Shown here one piece after another: positions 25,711-36,152 of a DNA stretch of 64,000 bases. The position numbers and the translations under genes were made by a program. The DNA lies in NCBI RefSeq assembly GCF_029893805.1, contig NZ_JARXYP010000002.1, positions 6,696,001-6,760,000 on the forward strand, read 5' to 3'. Position 1 is the first letter of the stretch; each line of letters begins with the position of its first letter. This DNA is from Streptomyces sp. SAI-135 (GTDB lineage Bacteria; Actinomycetota; Actinomycetes; Streptomycetales; Streptomycetaceae). Below the pieces are notes generated by a model. It ran no database searches and was not told where the DNA came from. It worked only from the letters and a program-made list of their open reading frames with translations.

Positions 25711-26158
25711 GACGGGCGTGGGTGGCACGGCGTCGCCGCACCACGTACGCCCCCGCGAGGCCGGCCCCGCCGAGTGCCAGGGCCACTCCGATCGCCCGCT
25801 CGAAACCCGCCGGGCCCACACTGCCCCCGGAGCCGCCCTGGACACCGAGCGTCGGAACGGGCGTGACGAGGGGCGTGGCCGACGGGGTGGTGAGCGGTGT
25901 GATCACCGGCGTGGCGACACTCACCTCGGCGGTGTCTCTTCTGGGCAGCGCCTCACAGGCGACGCCGTCGTCGGAACCCCGGTCCTCGTCGAGCCGGTCG
26001 GGGTCGGTGCGGTCGAGGTCGAACTGCGCCTGCGCGTCCTCCTGGTAGACGAAGTCCGCGCAGTCCAGGTCGCTTTCGGCGTGGGCGACGCCGGTCAGCG
26101 GTCCGGCGGTGGCCAGGACGGCCAGTGCGGCGCCGGTGAGCGTGATGCGTATTGCCAT
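25697..26158 (-). CDS. Excalibur calcium-binding domain protein, secreted and membrane-anchored
   Basis: The 153-residue protein has a signal peptide (ITLTGAALAVLATAGPLTGVAHA). The excalibur domain follows (DLDCADFVYQEDAQAQFDLDR ... DPDRLDEDRGSDDGVACEAL); its DCxDF, acidic loop and ACE elements fit the family signature. Next are a Thr/Pro-rich wall-spanning linker with repeated TPxxTP units, a membrane helix (AIGVALALGGAGLAGAYVV) and a basic tail (RRRR). It is probably surface-exposed with a C-terminal membrane anchor. Its role may be calcium-dependent surface organisation, but that is inference. Confidence 0.88.
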   Translation of the reverse strand: MAIRITLTGAALAVLATAGPLTGVAHAESDLDCADFVYQEDAQAQFDLDRTDPDRLDEDRGSDDGVACEALPRRDTAEVSVATPVITPLTTPSATPLVTPVPTLGVQGGSGGSVGPAGFERAIGVALALGGAGLAGAYVVRRRRATHARLRDR

Positions 26159-26257
26159 GGGTCGTGCCTTTCGGGCGGGGCCGGAACAGCCGTCACCGCG
26201 AATCTAGGGACGCGCCCGGCATCCGGCCCGTGGAGCTGGGCCGAACGGGCTCGCGTC

Positions 26258-29146
26258 TCACAGCAGCGCTTCCCAGTCCTCGTCGAAGTCCGCCGGGTTC
26301 AGGAACAGCACCTCCGCCGGCTCGGCCGGACCCCGCAGGGACTGTTCCGTCCAGATGCACTTGCCCGTCGGGGTGTACCGGGCGCCCCAGCGGTGGGAGA
26401 GCGCCGAGATGAGTTGCAGACCCCGGCCGCCCTCGTCGGTGTCCGCGGCGTGCCGGATCCGGGGCATGGTCTGGCTGCCGTCGTAGACCTCGCAGATCAG
26501 CTCGGTGGTGTGCAGCAGACGCAGCAGGACCGGGCCGCGGGCGTGCCGGACCACATTGCCCACCAGTTCGCTGACCAGGAGTTCCGTGGTGGGGGACAGA
26601 TCGTCCAGGGCCCAGGCCGCGAGCTGTTCGCGGACATGGCGGCGGGCCTGGCTCGCCGCCTTCGGGTCCTGGGGCAGCGACCAGGCGGCCATCCGGTCGG
26701 CCGGCAGCGCGTGCAGCCGGGCCACCAGGAACGCCGCGTCGTCCGCCGCCTGTTGGTCCGCGGGCAGCAGACCGGCCGTCAGCGTGTCGCACAGCCGTTC
26801 AAGATCCGTGGCGGTCCCGTCGGCGTGGGCGGCGCCGAGCAGCCGCGCCAGCTCGGCCATGCCCTCGTCGATCTCCCGTGTCGCCGACTCCACCAGTCCG
26901 TCGGTGTACAGCACGAGCAGACTGCCCTCGGGCACCGCCAGCTCGGCCGTCCCGAACGGCGGCTTGGCCGCGCCCAGCGGGGGATCGGCGTCCGGTTCGG
27001 GGAAGTGCACGGTTCCGTCGGGCCGTACCAGGGCGGGCGGCGGATGGCCGGCCCGGGCGAGGGAGCACACCTGGGTGGTCGGGTCGTAGAGCGCGTACAG
27101 ACAGGTGGCGTACGACGCCTCGCCCATGCCGCCGACGATGTCGTTGAGGTGGCCGAGGATCTCGTCGGGCGGCAGCTCCAGGTCGGCCAGGGTGTGCACC
27201 GCGGTGCGCAGCCGGCCCATGGTGGCCGCCTCCGGCAGGCCGTGGCCCATCACGTCGCCCACGACCAGCGCGACCCGTCCGCCGGACAGCGGGATGATGT
27301 CGTACCAGTCGCCGCCCACGTCGGCACCCTGGCCGGCCGGCAGGTAGCGGGCGGCCGCCGTGCAGGCGGGCAGGTCGGGCAGCGCCTGGGGGAGCAGGCT
27401 GCGCTGGAGTTCCCGGGACCGGGTGTGCTCGGCGTCGTAGAGCCGTGCCCGCTCCAGGGACTGGGCGACGAGGGCGGTGATCGTGGTGAGCAGCGCGCGT
27501 TCCTCGTCGTCGAGGATCCGGGGCCGGTCGAAGGAGACCACACAGACGCCGAAGGTGTGCCCGGACGCCGTCAGCGGCAGGAACGCCCAGGACTTCTTGT
27601 CGCCGAGGGCGGGGAAGTCGGCCAGCTCGGGATAGCGGGTGGCGTACTCGCGCGCCGAGGAGAGGAACAGCGGGAGGCCGGAGGCGATCGTGTCCCAGGC
27701 GGGGTCGCCGGTCGACGCCCGGCGGCGGCTGTCGAGGAGGGCCACGAAGTCCCTGGGGTAACCGACCGCGCCCACGTGGTGGAGCCGGTCGCCCTCGCTG
27801 ACCTGGACCATCAGTCCGGAGGCGGCGAACGGCGGCAGTACCCGGCGGGCGACCGCCTCCACCACGTCCCGGGACGTCGTCGCCTTGGCGAGTTCCGTGG
27901 TCAGCTCCGCGATCCGCACCGCACGCTCGGCCGCGGCCCGTTCCGTCGCCTGCCGCTCCTGCGCCAGCCGGCGCTTCTCGGTGACGTCCTGGAAGTACAG
28001 GGTGCGGCCGTCGGGCCCCGGCACCAGCCGTACGTGCAGCCGCCGCCGGCAGTCCGCGACGTACACGTCGAACCCGGCGGACTTCTCCTCGGCCCCGGCC
28101 TTCAGACAGCCCTCCTTCAGGCCCGGGACCTGACGGGCGGCCGGCAGGTCCCACAGCAGACGTCCGAACAGCTCCTCCTCGGAGAAGCCGAGGAAGCGTT
28201 CGGCCTCCAGGTTGGCGAAGGTGATCCGCCACTCGTCGTCCACCGCGAGGAAGCCGTCGCTCATGTGTCTCAGGGCCCGGCCGAGGGCGTCCCGGGCGGT
28301 GCGCGACTCGTTGCTCTCCCAGCCGACCCCGATCATCCGCAGGGGCTCGCCCTGCTCGTCGTAGGTCGCCCGGCCACGGGCCTGCGTCCAGCCCCAGGTG
28401 CCGTCCAGGCGCCGTACGCGGTACTCGGCCTCGTAGACGGAGTGGTCGAGGATCGCGCGCTGCGCGGCCGCGAGGGTGGGGGCGAGGTCGTCGGGGTGGA
28501 CGATCCGCATCCAGTTGTCGATCCGGCCGGTGAAGTCGGCGGGCCGCGTGCCGTACAGCCCCATCGCCGCCTCGTCCCAGATCAGGTCGCCGCTGCGGAT
28601 GTCCCAGTCCCACGAACCGACCTGGACCTCCTTCAGCGCCTGCCGCAGCCGCTCGCCACCCAGCTCCGCCTGGGTGGGCCCCGACGGGGGCGGTGCCTGG
28701 GCCATCCGGTCCTCGGTCCAGGCGACGACGTCCCGCAGGAAGTCCCAGTGCCCGGAGGTGGGTTCGCCCTCCTCACCGGCCAGGACGGTCAGCGCGCCGA
28801 TGCTGCGCCGGCCGCTGAACACCGGGAGTGCGGCGAGGCCGGTGCCCGGCCAGGGGTCCTGCTGCGGAGGGTCCTGGGGCAGCGGCACCCAGACACCGCT
28901 GCCCTGCTGGAGCGCGCGGGCCGGGGCCAGGGGGCCCTCCTGGTCGACGATCTCCCAGGAGCGGGTGAGGGCGGGCGGCAGACCGACCGACGACACCAGG
29001 CGCAGGGCGGACATCGGGCCGCGCAGGTGCACGGTCCCGCCGAGCGCGCCCAGCTCACCGACCGCGTGCCCGAGCGCCAGCCGGAAGACCTCGCTCTCGG
29101 TCGCACCCGGGGTGACCGTGCCGAGGAGAGCGAGCCGCGCGTTCAT
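26258..29146 (-). CDS. Multi-sensor PP2C (SpoIIE) phosphatase with anti-sigma-type kinase domain
   Basis: A 962-residue cytoplasmic signalling protein. An N-terminal GAF-like region (1-130) is followed by a PAS domain (about 150-260, VGSWDWDIRSGDLIWDE) and a second PAS (about 285-400, MSDGFLAVDDEWRITFANLE). A coiled linker and a GAF domain (about 420-565) follow. The SpoIIE phosphatase domain (about 590-780) has Asp residues in ADVGGDWYDI, VVGDVMGHG and QAADDAAFLV. The C-terminal HATPase_c_2 domain (about 810-935) carries NVVRHA and EGGRGLQLISAL. Such proteins set anti-anti-sigma phosphorylation and sigma-B-like activity in Streptomyces. No sigma factor gene is adjacent, so the partner is unknown. 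Confidence 0.93.
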   Translation of the reverse strand: MNARLALLGTVTPGATESEVFRLALGHAVGELGALGGTVHLRGPMSALRLVSSVGLPPALTRSWEIVDQEGPLAPARALQQGSGVWVPLPQDPPQQDPWPGTGLAALPVFSGRRSIGALTVLAGEEGEPTSGHWDFLRDVVAWTEDRMAQAPPPSGPTQAELGGERLRQALKEVQVGSWDWDIRSGDLIWDEAAMGLYGTRPADFTGRIDNWMRIVHPDDLAPTLAAAQRAILDHSVYEAEYRVRRLDGTWGWTQARGRATYDEQGEPLRMIGVGWESNESRTARDALGRALRHMSDGFLAVDDEWRITFANLEAERFLGFSEEELFGRLLWDLPAARQVPGLKEGCLKAGAEEKSAGFDVYVADCRRRLHVRLVPGPDGRTLYFQDVTEKRRLAQERQATERAAAERAVRIAELTTELAKATTSRDVVEAVARRVLPPFAASGLMVQVSEGDRLHHVGAVGYPRDFVALLDSRRRASTGDPAWDTIASGLPLFLSSAREYATRYPELADFPALGDKKSWAFLPLTASGHTFGVCVVSFDRPRILDDEERALLTTITALVAQSLERARLYDAEHTRSRELQRSLLPQALPDLPACTAAARYLPAGQGADVGGDWYDIIPLSGGRVALVVGDVMGHGLPEAATMGRLRTAVHTLADLELPPDEILGHLNDIVGGMGEASYATCLYALYDPTTQVCSLARAGHPPPALVRPDGTVHFPEPDADPPLGAAKPPFGTAELAVPEGSLLVLYTDGLVESATREIDEGMAELARLLGAAHADGTATDLERLCDTLTAGLLPADQQAADDAAFLVARLHALPADRMAAWSLPQDPKAASQARRHVREQLAAWALDDLSPTTELLVSELVGNVVRHARGPVLLRLLHTTELICEVYDGSQTMPRIRHAADTDEGGRGLQLISALSHRWGARYTPTGKCIWTEQSLRGPAEPAEVLFLNPADFDEDWEALL

Positions 29147-29264
29147 GCAGGGAACTTATCGTTCCCGTTTCCGTTCGAAACCTGCTTCACACATTCCGAC
29201 GGCCTGAACTCCGGCACTCCGTCACCTCAACTGCCTCTAGCACGCAGGAAGTTGGGGGCTTTCC

Positions 29265-29360
29265 GGGTTCGGTCGTGGGCCGGTGCGGGTTGGTGGGGGC
29301 TGATCGCGCGGTTCCCCGCGCCCCTGGCGGGTGTCCGCAGCGGTGCTCATCGGCGCCGGA
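29265..29360 (+). repeat. Dispersed intergenic element, copy 4 (core only)
   Basis: Core at 29307-29326 (one mismatch to the other copies, A to G), preceded by GGTGCGGGTTGGTGGGGGCTGATCG. It lies past the leftward argG stop and upstream of the PP2C gene, the same placement as copies 1-3. Confidence 0.65.
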
Positions 29361-29436
29361 CGGCCGGGAGGCCGGCCCGGTGCCGTTGTCGGGCACCGGA
29401 CCGGCCTCCCGGTCATGGCTTTGCGTCCACCAGGCG

Positions 29437-30925
<1,489 letters not shown>

Positions 30926-31010
30926 AAGCCCCTGGTGTCGCTCCGCGCGTGATTCACGTCATCCGGACCGACAAGTCAGGCGCGGCACCGCGAGCACCTA
31001 CCCTTGAGCC

Positions 31011-32537
31011 ATGACCAGCAGCAGCGACCGGAGCCCGGCAGTGGACGTTCGATCACCCAAGACCTACGAAGTCCGTACCTACGGGTGCCAGATGAACGTC
31101 CACGACTCCGAGCGATTGTCCGGTCTGCTGGAGGAGGCGGGATACGTGCCCGCTCCCGAGGGCTCCGACGGGGACGCCGACGTCGTCGTCTTCAACACCT
31201 GCGCGGTCCGCGAGAACGCCGACAACCGGCTCTACGGCAACCTCGGCCGGCTCGCCCCGCGCAAGGCCTCGCGGCCCGGCATGCAGATCGCCGTCGGCGG
31301 CTGCCTCGCGCAGAAGGACCGCGACACCATCGTCAAGAAGGCGCCCTGGGTGGACGTCGTCTTCGGCACGCACAACATCGGCAAGCTGCCGGTCCTGCTG
31401 GAACGCGCGCGCGTGCAGGAGGAGGCGCAGGTCGAGATCGCCGAGTCCCTCGAGGCGTTCCCGTCCACGCTGCCGACCCGGCGCGAGAGCGCCTACGCGG
31501 CCTGGGTGTCGATCTCCGTCGGCTGCAACAACACCTGCACCTTCTGCATCGTCCCGGCCCTGCGCGGCAAGGAGAAGGACCGCCGCACCGGCGACATCCT
31601 CGCCGAGATCGAGGCGCTGGTCGGCGAGGGCGTCTCCGAGATCACGCTGCTCGGCCAGAACGTCAACGCGTACGGCTCCGACATCGGCGACCGCGAGGCG
31701 TTCAGCAAACTGCTGCGCGCCTGCGGGCAGATCGAGGGCCTGGAGCGCGTCCGCTTCACCTCCCCGCACCCGCGCGACTTCACCGACGACGTGATCGCCG
31801 CGATGGCCGAGACGCCGAACGTCATGCCGCAGCTGCACATGCCCCTGCAGTCCGGCTCGGACACCGTCCTGAAGGCGATGCGCCGCTCGTACCGCCAGGA
31901 CCGCTACCTGGGCATCATCGAGAAGGTCCGCGCCGCCATCCCGCACGCGGCGATCACCACCGACATCATCGTGGGCTTCCCCGGCGAGACCGAGGAGGAC
32001 TTCGAGCAGACCCTGCACGTCGTCCGCGAGGCCCGCTTCGCGCAGGCCTTCACCTTCCAGTACTCCAAGCGTCCCGGGACCCCGGCCGCCACCATGGAGA
32101 ACCAGATCCCCAAGGAGGTCGTCCAGGCGCGCTACGAGCGTCTCGTCGCCCTCCAGGAGGAGATCTCCTGGGAGGAGAACAAGAAGCAGGTCGGCCGCAC
32201 CCTGGAGCTGATGGTCGCCGAGGGCGAGGGCCGCAAGGACGGTGCCACCCACCGCCTCTCCGGCCGCGCCCCCGACAACCGCCTGGTCCACTTCACCCAG
32301 CCCGACCAGGAGGTCCGCCCCGGCGACGTGGTCACGGTCGAGATCACCTACGCCGCCCCGCACCACCTCCTCGCCGAGGGCGCCGTCCTCGATGTGCGCC
32401 GCACGCGCGCGGGGGACGCGTGGGAGAAGCGGAACACCGCGGAGGCCGCGACGTCGGCCGGTGTCATGCTGGGGCTGCCGAAGATCGGGGTTCCCGAGCC
32501 GCTCCCGGCGGCGACGGGCGGCTGCGCGGCGCACTGA
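31011..32537 (+). CDS. miaB: tRNA-2-methylthio-N6-dimethylallyladenosine synthase MiaB
   Basis: Radical SAM methylthiotransferase acting on i6A37 of tRNAs, 508 residues. The N-terminal MTTase domain carries three cluster cysteines: C26 ([11 protein letters not shown]), C64 (NTCAVRENA) and C98 (GGCLAQ). The radical SAM CxxxCxxC motif CNNTCTFC has C172, C176 and C179. [10 protein letters not shown] and [10 protein letters not shown] are further conserved blocks, and a TRAM RNA-binding domain closes the protein. It works directly after MiaA, which is encoded 3.5 kb downstream on the same strand. Confidence 0.97.
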   Translation: MTSSSDRSPAVDVRSPKTYEVRTYGCQMNVHDSERLSGLLEEAGYVPAPEGSDGDADVVVFNTCAVRENADNRLYGNLGRLAPRKASRPGMQIAVGGCLAQKDRDTIVKKAPWVDVVFGTHNIGKLPVLLERARVQEEAQVEIAESLEAFPSTLPTRRESAYAAWVSISVGCNNTCTFCIVPALRGKEKDRRTGDILAEIEALVGEGVSEITLLGQNVNAYGSDIGDREAFSKLLRACGQIEGLERVRFTSPHPRDFTDDVIAAMAETPNVMPQLHMPLQSGSDTVLKAMRRSYRQDRYLGIIEKVRAAIPHAAITTDIIVGFPGETEEDFEQTLHVVREARFAQAFTFQYSKRPGTPAATMENQIPKEVVQARYERLVALQEEISWEENKKQVGRTLELMVAEGEGRKDGATHRLSGRAPDNRLVHFTQPDQEVRPGDVVTVEITYAAPHHLLAEGAVLDVRRTRAGDAWEKRNTAEAATSAGVMLGLPKIGVPEPLPAATGGCAAH

Positions 32538-32564
32538 GCGCATACCGACGGGGGGCGGACGCAC

Positions 32565-32864
32565 ATGGCGCACTGGGTGGTGATCGTCCAGTTCGGCAAC
32601 GACGGCGTGGACGACTACGTCTGCGAAGAAGTCACCCGCTTCGAGGACACCGGCGACCGGGCCCGGGCCCGCCTCTACGAGATCGCCTGCACCCATCTGC
32701 CCCGCAAGGCACTGCGTCAGCAGGCCCGCGAGGTCTACCGGATCGGTGACGGGGACGCCTACTACACCCGGATCAAGGGCAGGGTGAGCACGTTCCTCGT
32801 CACGTACCGGCTGGCCGAGCTGGTGTGGAGCACGGGCCCCGAACAGAAGCGCCCTTGGCGGTAG
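32565..32864 (+). CDS. Conserved hypothetical small protein
   Basis: A 99-residue soluble protein starting MAHWVVIVQFGNDGVDDYVCEE, with a mixed charged sequence and a YRLAEL segment near the end. I do not recognise a functional family. Its place between miaB and the dioxygenase-like gene, with gaps of 27 and 10 bp, implies one operon. Confidence 0.8.
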   Translation: MAHWVVIVQFGNDGVDDYVCEEVTRFEDTGDRARARLYEIACTHLPRKALRQQAREVYRIGDGDAYYTRIKGRVSTFLVTYRLAELVWSTGPEQKRPWR

Positions 32865-32874
32865 GCTCCCGATC

Positions 32875-33582
32875 ATGCTGGTCGCCGCCGCCGTATGCCC
32901 GTGTCCTCCCCTCCTCGTGCCCGAGGTCGCCGCGGGCGCCGCGCCCGAGCTGGACGCCGCCCGAGCCGCCTGCACGGACGCGCTCGGCGTGCTCGCCGCC
33001 GCGCGGCCCGAACTCCTCGTGGTCGTCGGGCCCGCCGAGCAGAGCGGGCGCGGCGTGCTCCCGGAGGGCAGCCGCGGGTCCTTCCGGGGCTTCGGAGTGG
33101 ATCTCGACGTACGGCTCGGCAGGGACGCCGACTCCCGGCGTGAGCTTCCGGTCTCCCTCGCCGTCGCCGCCTGGCTGCTGAAGCGCACCGGCTGGTCCGA
33201 CGCCCCGATCGAGGGACTCGGCGTGGGGGAACCGCTGGAGCCCGAGCGGTGTATTCAGACCGGGAGGGACATCGCAGACCGGGCCGAGCGGGTGGCGATG
33301 CTGGTGATGGGCGACGCCAGCGCCTGCCGCACGCTCAAGGCACCCGGTTACCTGGACGAGCGCGCGGCCCCCTTCGACGCGGAGGTCGCCAGGGCGCTGG
33401 GCGCGGCCGACGTGGCGGCCCTGCGCGCGCTGGACACCGAGCTGGCGTACGAGCTGAAGGCCTCCGGCAGGGCGCCCTGGCAGGTCCTCGCGGGGGCGGC
33501 CGAGGGTGCCGGCCTGGGCGGCTCACTGCTGTACGAGGGCGCGCCGTACGGCGTGGGGTACATGGTCGCGACCTGGTCGTGA
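32875..33582 (+). CDS. Class III extradiol dioxygenase-like protein
   Basis: The 235-residue protein begins MLVAAAVCPCPPLLVPEV, resembling the LigB/MEMO-type family of class III extradiol dioxygenase-like proteins in actinobacteria. VVVGPAEQSG and MLVMGDASAC are buried beta-strand segments typical of the fold, and PWQVLAGAAEG is conserved near the end. Usual metal-binding histidines are not evident at the N-terminus, where CPCPP replaces a PHPP-like motif, so ring-cleaving activity is doubtful. The stop codon lies inside a 9-bp tandem repeat. Confidence 0.75.
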   Translation: MLVAAAVCPCPPLLVPEVAAGAAPELDAARAACTDALGVLAAARPELLVVVGPAEQSGRGVLPEGSRGSFRGFGVDLDVRLGRDADSRRELPVSLAVAAWLLKRTGWSDAPIEGLGVGEPLEPERCIQTGRDIADRAERVAMLVMGDASACRTLKAPGYLDERAAPFDAEVARALGAADVAALRALDTELAYELKASGRAPWQVLAGAAEGAGLGGSLLYEGAPYGVGYMVATWS

Positions 33583-33635
33583 CGGTCGTGACGGTCGTGG
33601 CGCTCGTGACGGTCGTGGCGCTCGTGACGGTCGTG
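33577..33635 (+). repeat. 9-bp tandem repeat spanning a stop codon
   Basis: About 6.5 copies of TCGTGACGG or TCGTGGCGC, with an 18-bp higher-order period from 33586. The stop of the 32875-33582 gene is in the first copy. Slippage there would not change the protein much. Confidence 0.85.
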
Positions 33636-33672
33636 GAAGAGCGGTAGGGGGCCGGGAGCGCCTGGACAACGG

Positions 33673-33708
33673 CGGACGGCCGGGGGGCGTCTGCCCCGGG
33701 GCCGTCCG
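33673..33708. terminator. Bidirectional terminator between convergent genes
   Basis: CGGACGGCC (33673-33681) pairs with GGCCGTCCG (33700-33708), and inner GGGGC/GCCCC runs extend the hairpin. It lies between the ends of the dioxygenase-like gene and the MT0933-like gene. Confidence 0.6.
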
Positions 33709-33728
33709 TCGGTGTGCCGTGCCGCCGT

Positions 33729-33995
33729 TCAGGAAGCGGGCGGCGGTGAGGCCGGTGGCGTGGTGCCGCCGGGCCCCTCCGTGCCGTCCCTGTGCGCGAG
33801 TCGGTCCATGGCGTCCTTGGCCTTGCCCGTGCCCGTCTGGATCCTGCCGCTGTACTTGCCCTTGGTCTTCTCGTCCACGACCTTCGCGGCCTTGTCGAGG
33901 CCGTGCTGGATCTTGTCCCCGTGCTGTTGCGCGAGGCCGGAGGCCTTGTCCTTCGCCGGGTTGAGCTTGGCCTTGAAATTGTCCAGGAGACCCAT
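33729..33995 (-). CDS. MT0933/Rv0909-like putative antitoxin family protein
   Basis: The 88-residue charged protein begins MGLLDNFKAKLNPAKDKASGLAQQHGDKIQHGLDKAAKVVDEKTKG. This matches the small actinobacterial family annotated as MT0933-like antitoxin, which has a helical, Lys/Ala-rich composition. A Pro/Ser tail follows. No toxin gene is adjacent, so an actual toxin-antitoxin role is doubtful; the name rests on the family only. It is likely in the same leftward unit as the 34021-34368 gene. Confidence 0.75.
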   Translation of the reverse strand: MGLLDNFKAKLNPAKDKASGLAQQHGDKIQHGLDKAAKVVDEKTKGKYSGRIQTGTGKAKDAMDRLAHRDGTEGPGGTTPPASPPPAS

Positions 33996-34020
33996 CGTTC
34001 ACCTTCCCGCGCGGGGGCAG

Positions 34021-34368
34021 TTACGTGCGGGCGCCCTCGCCGGCCTCACGGTCGGCCGCGTCCTCGGCGGACTGCTGCTTGGGAATCTCGACGTCCTCGG
34101 CGGCGGCCTCCTCGACGGCCTCCGTCGCCGTCGAAGCGTCCGTGTCCTCGGCTCCGGCCGCCGTACCGGCCTCGGCTCCGGCCTTCTCGTCGGCCTCGGG
34201 ACCGGCCGCCGTACGGGCCTTCTCGTCGGCCTTCGCCTCCGTCGGCTCCTTCGCCACTGCCGTCTCGTCCGCCGCGGACTCGGCCGTCCGGGTGTCGGCC
34301 TGCGCCTCGGCGGTTGACGCCTCCTCCGTGGCCTTCGACCTGCGGAGAAGTCGTGCGAAAACGCCCAT
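34021..34368 (-). CDS. Ala/Glu/Thr-rich low-complexity protein
   Basis: The 115-residue protein starts MGVFARLLRRSKA and then consists almost entirely of Ala, Glu, Thr, Asp and Lys in degenerate repeats (for example KADEKARTAAGPEADEKAGAEAG). It is probably disordered or coiled, with an amphipathic basic N-terminus. I chose ATG 34368 with GGAG close upstream; a GTG at 34374 adds two residues. The gene lies 25 bp upstream of the MT0933-like gene. The function is unknown. Confidence 0.65.
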   Translation of the reverse strand: MGVFARLLRRSKATEEASTAEAQADTRTAESAADETAVAKEPTEAKADEKARTAAGPEADEKAGAEAGTAAGAEDTDASTATEAVEEAAAEDVEIPKQQSAEDAADREAGEGART

Positions 34369-34551
34369 ATCCACTCCATACGCTACTCGTGCGGGGGAAA
34401 TCCCGCTTCATCCGGTGCGCCCGTTTGCGCCGTCCAGATCGCCGCCTCCGGGAACAGGGCGGCGGAAACCACGCAACTGGCAACGACGCCCGAACCGGGC
34501 CGTCACGTAACTCGTTCGAGGTGGTGTCCCAAGGTTTGCGAGACTGGGCCG

Positions 34552-35490
34552 GTGAGCAGCGCACCCCCCGCCCCCCGCGTCATCGCCGTCGTCGGACCCA
34601 CTGCGGCCGGAAAGTCCGATCTGGGCGTCTTCCTCGCCCAGCGACTGGGAGGCGAGGTCGTCAACGCCGACTCCATGCAGCTCTACCGAGGGATGGACAT
34701 CGGCACCGCCAAACTGACGCCCGCGGAACGCCACGGCGTCCCGCACCACCTCCTGGACATCTGGGACGTGACCGTCACCGCGTCCGTCGCCGAGTACCAG
34801 CGGCTGGCCCGCGCCAGGATCGACGCGCTGCTCGCCGAGGGCCGCTGGCCGATCCTCGTCGGCGGTTCCGGGCTCTACGTCCGCGGGGCCGTCGACAACC
34901 TGGAGTTCCCCGGCACCGACCCCGAGGTCAGGGCCCGGCTGGAGGAGGAACTCGTGCTGCGCGGCTCCGGCGCGCTGCACGCCCGCCTCTCCGCCGCCGA
35001 CCCCGGTGCGGCGCAGGCGATCCTGCCCAGCAACGGCCGCCGCATCGTCCGGGCTCTCGAAGTGATCGAGATCACCGGCAAACCGTTCACCGCCAACCTC
35101 CCCGGACACGACTCCATTTACGACACGGTCCAGATCGGCGTCGACGTCGCCCGGCCCGAGCTCGACGAGCGCATCGCGCGCCGGGTCGACCGGATGTGGG
35201 AGGCGGGTCTCGTGGACGAGGTGCGGGAGCTGGAGGCGCGAGGGTTGCGAGAGGGGCGCACTGCCTCCCGCGCGCTCGGGTACCAGCAGGTACTCGCGGC
35301 GCTCTCGGGGGAGTGCACGATGCAGGACGCGCGGGCCGAGACCGTCCGTGCCACGAAACGCTTCGCGCGCCGTCAGGATTCATGGTTCAGGCGCGACCCG
35401 CGGGTGCACTGGTTGAGTGGGGCTGCGGCGGATCTCACAGAACTTCCCCAGCTCGCACTGGCGTTGGTCGAACGACCGGTTACAGCCTGA
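34552..35490 (+). CDS. miaA: tRNA dimethylallyltransferase MiaA
   Basis: Transfers a dimethylallyl group to A37 of tRNAs, providing the substrate of MiaB. The 312-residue protein has the P-loop GPTAAGKS at residues 15-22, the tRNA- and substrate-binding NADSMQLYRGMDIGTAK, PHHLLDIWDV, LVGGSGLYVRG and the C-terminal GYQQVLAAL and RRQDSWFRRDPRVHWL. The GTG start follows a poor ribosome site. It is complete and normal in length. Confidence 0.97.
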   Translation: MSSAPPAPRVIAVVGPTAAGKSDLGVFLAQRLGGEVVNADSMQLYRGMDIGTAKLTPAERHGVPHHLLDIWDVTVTASVAEYQRLARARIDALLAEGRWPILVGGSGLYVRGAVDNLEFPGTDPEVRARLEEELVLRGSGALHARLSAADPGAAQAILPSNGRRIVRALEVIEITGKPFTANLPGHDSIYDTVQIGVDVARPELDERIARRVDRMWEAGLVDEVRELEARGLREGRTASRALGYQQVLAALSGECTMQDARAETVRATKRFARRQDSWFRRDPRVHWLSGAAADLTELPQLALALVERPVTA

Positions 35491-35598
35491 TCACGTCCTG
35501 GCATCGGGACGCTCCGGCCGTCATCCCGGCCTCCGGCGCCGTGCCATCATCGAGCTTCGATCGACCAAGTGGAGTCCGAGTTGGGAGGGCGCGTGGCG

Positions 35599-36102
35599 AT
35601 GGAGGCCGGCCCTCGCGACACCGCACAAGGCACTGAGCCCCGTACCGCCGAGAGCGGTGAACCGGAGCAGGACGGGATCCGTCTGAGCCCCGACGGGCCC
35701 GACGAGGTGCCGGACGGTGTGACCGACGACGGCCCCGAGCCCGAGGAGATGTTCGCGGCCGGGGAAGAGGTCGAGGTCGAGCTGCGCCCGCAGCGCCGTC
35801 TGCGCATCTGGCAGCTCGCCCCCATCGTCACGCTGGCCGCGGTCGGCTCCCTGATGTTCGCCTTCCCCCTGGCCTTCGACTTCGGCGACAGCGGAGCGGT
35901 GATCGCGATGCTGGGCCTGCTGATCTGCTTCTGCGCGGCCGGCTGGGGCATGATGGCCGCGCGCCGCGTTGGTTACACGTGGCCGGGGCTGCCGCAGCGG
36001 GGGTCCGCCCGCCGCGCGGACTGGCGGATCGTGACCGGGTACGTGCTGCTGGTGGCCGTGGTGGTGGTCCTCGCGGTGTGGCGGGTGGCACGACTGCGGT
36101 GA
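35599..36102 (+). CDS. Hypothetical membrane protein with acidic N-terminus
   Basis: The 167-residue protein has an acidic, probably disordered N-terminal third, then three membrane segments (LAPIVTLAAVGSLMFAFPLAF, AVIAMLGLLICFCAAGWGMM and VTGYVLLVAVVVVLAVWRV). The start is uncertain: ATG 35599, or the GTG two codons earlier, both after GGGAGGG. The family is common next to miaA and dapF in Streptomyces; no function is known. The last codons and the stop lie inside a 35-bp tandem repeat. Confidence 0.75.
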   Translation: MEAGPRDTAQGTEPRTAESGEPEQDGIRLSPDGPDEVPDGVTDDGPEPEEMFAAGEEVEVELRPQRRLRIWQLAPIVTLAAVGSLMFAFPLAFDFGDSGAVIAMLGLLICFCAAGWGMMAARRVGYTWPGLPQRGSARRADWRIVTGYVLLVAVVVVLAVWRVARLR

Positions 36103-36152
36103 CGCGTGCGGTGTGGCGGGTGGCACGACTGCGGTGACGCCTGCGGTGTGGG
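36073..36152 (+). repeat. 35-bp tandem repeat over the 3' end of the membrane-protein gene
   Basis: GCGGTGTGGCGGGTGGCACG begins at 36073 and again at 36108; the first 33 bp of the 35-bp unit are identical. A third partial copy starts at 36143. The first unit contains the stop codon at 36100-36102. It looks like a recent duplication. Confidence 0.85.

Noticed and set aside
33729-33995. A working toxin-antitoxin pair at the MT0933-like gene
   Set aside because: The neighbour is an Ala/Glu-rich low-complexity protein with no toxin fold; only the family name is kept.
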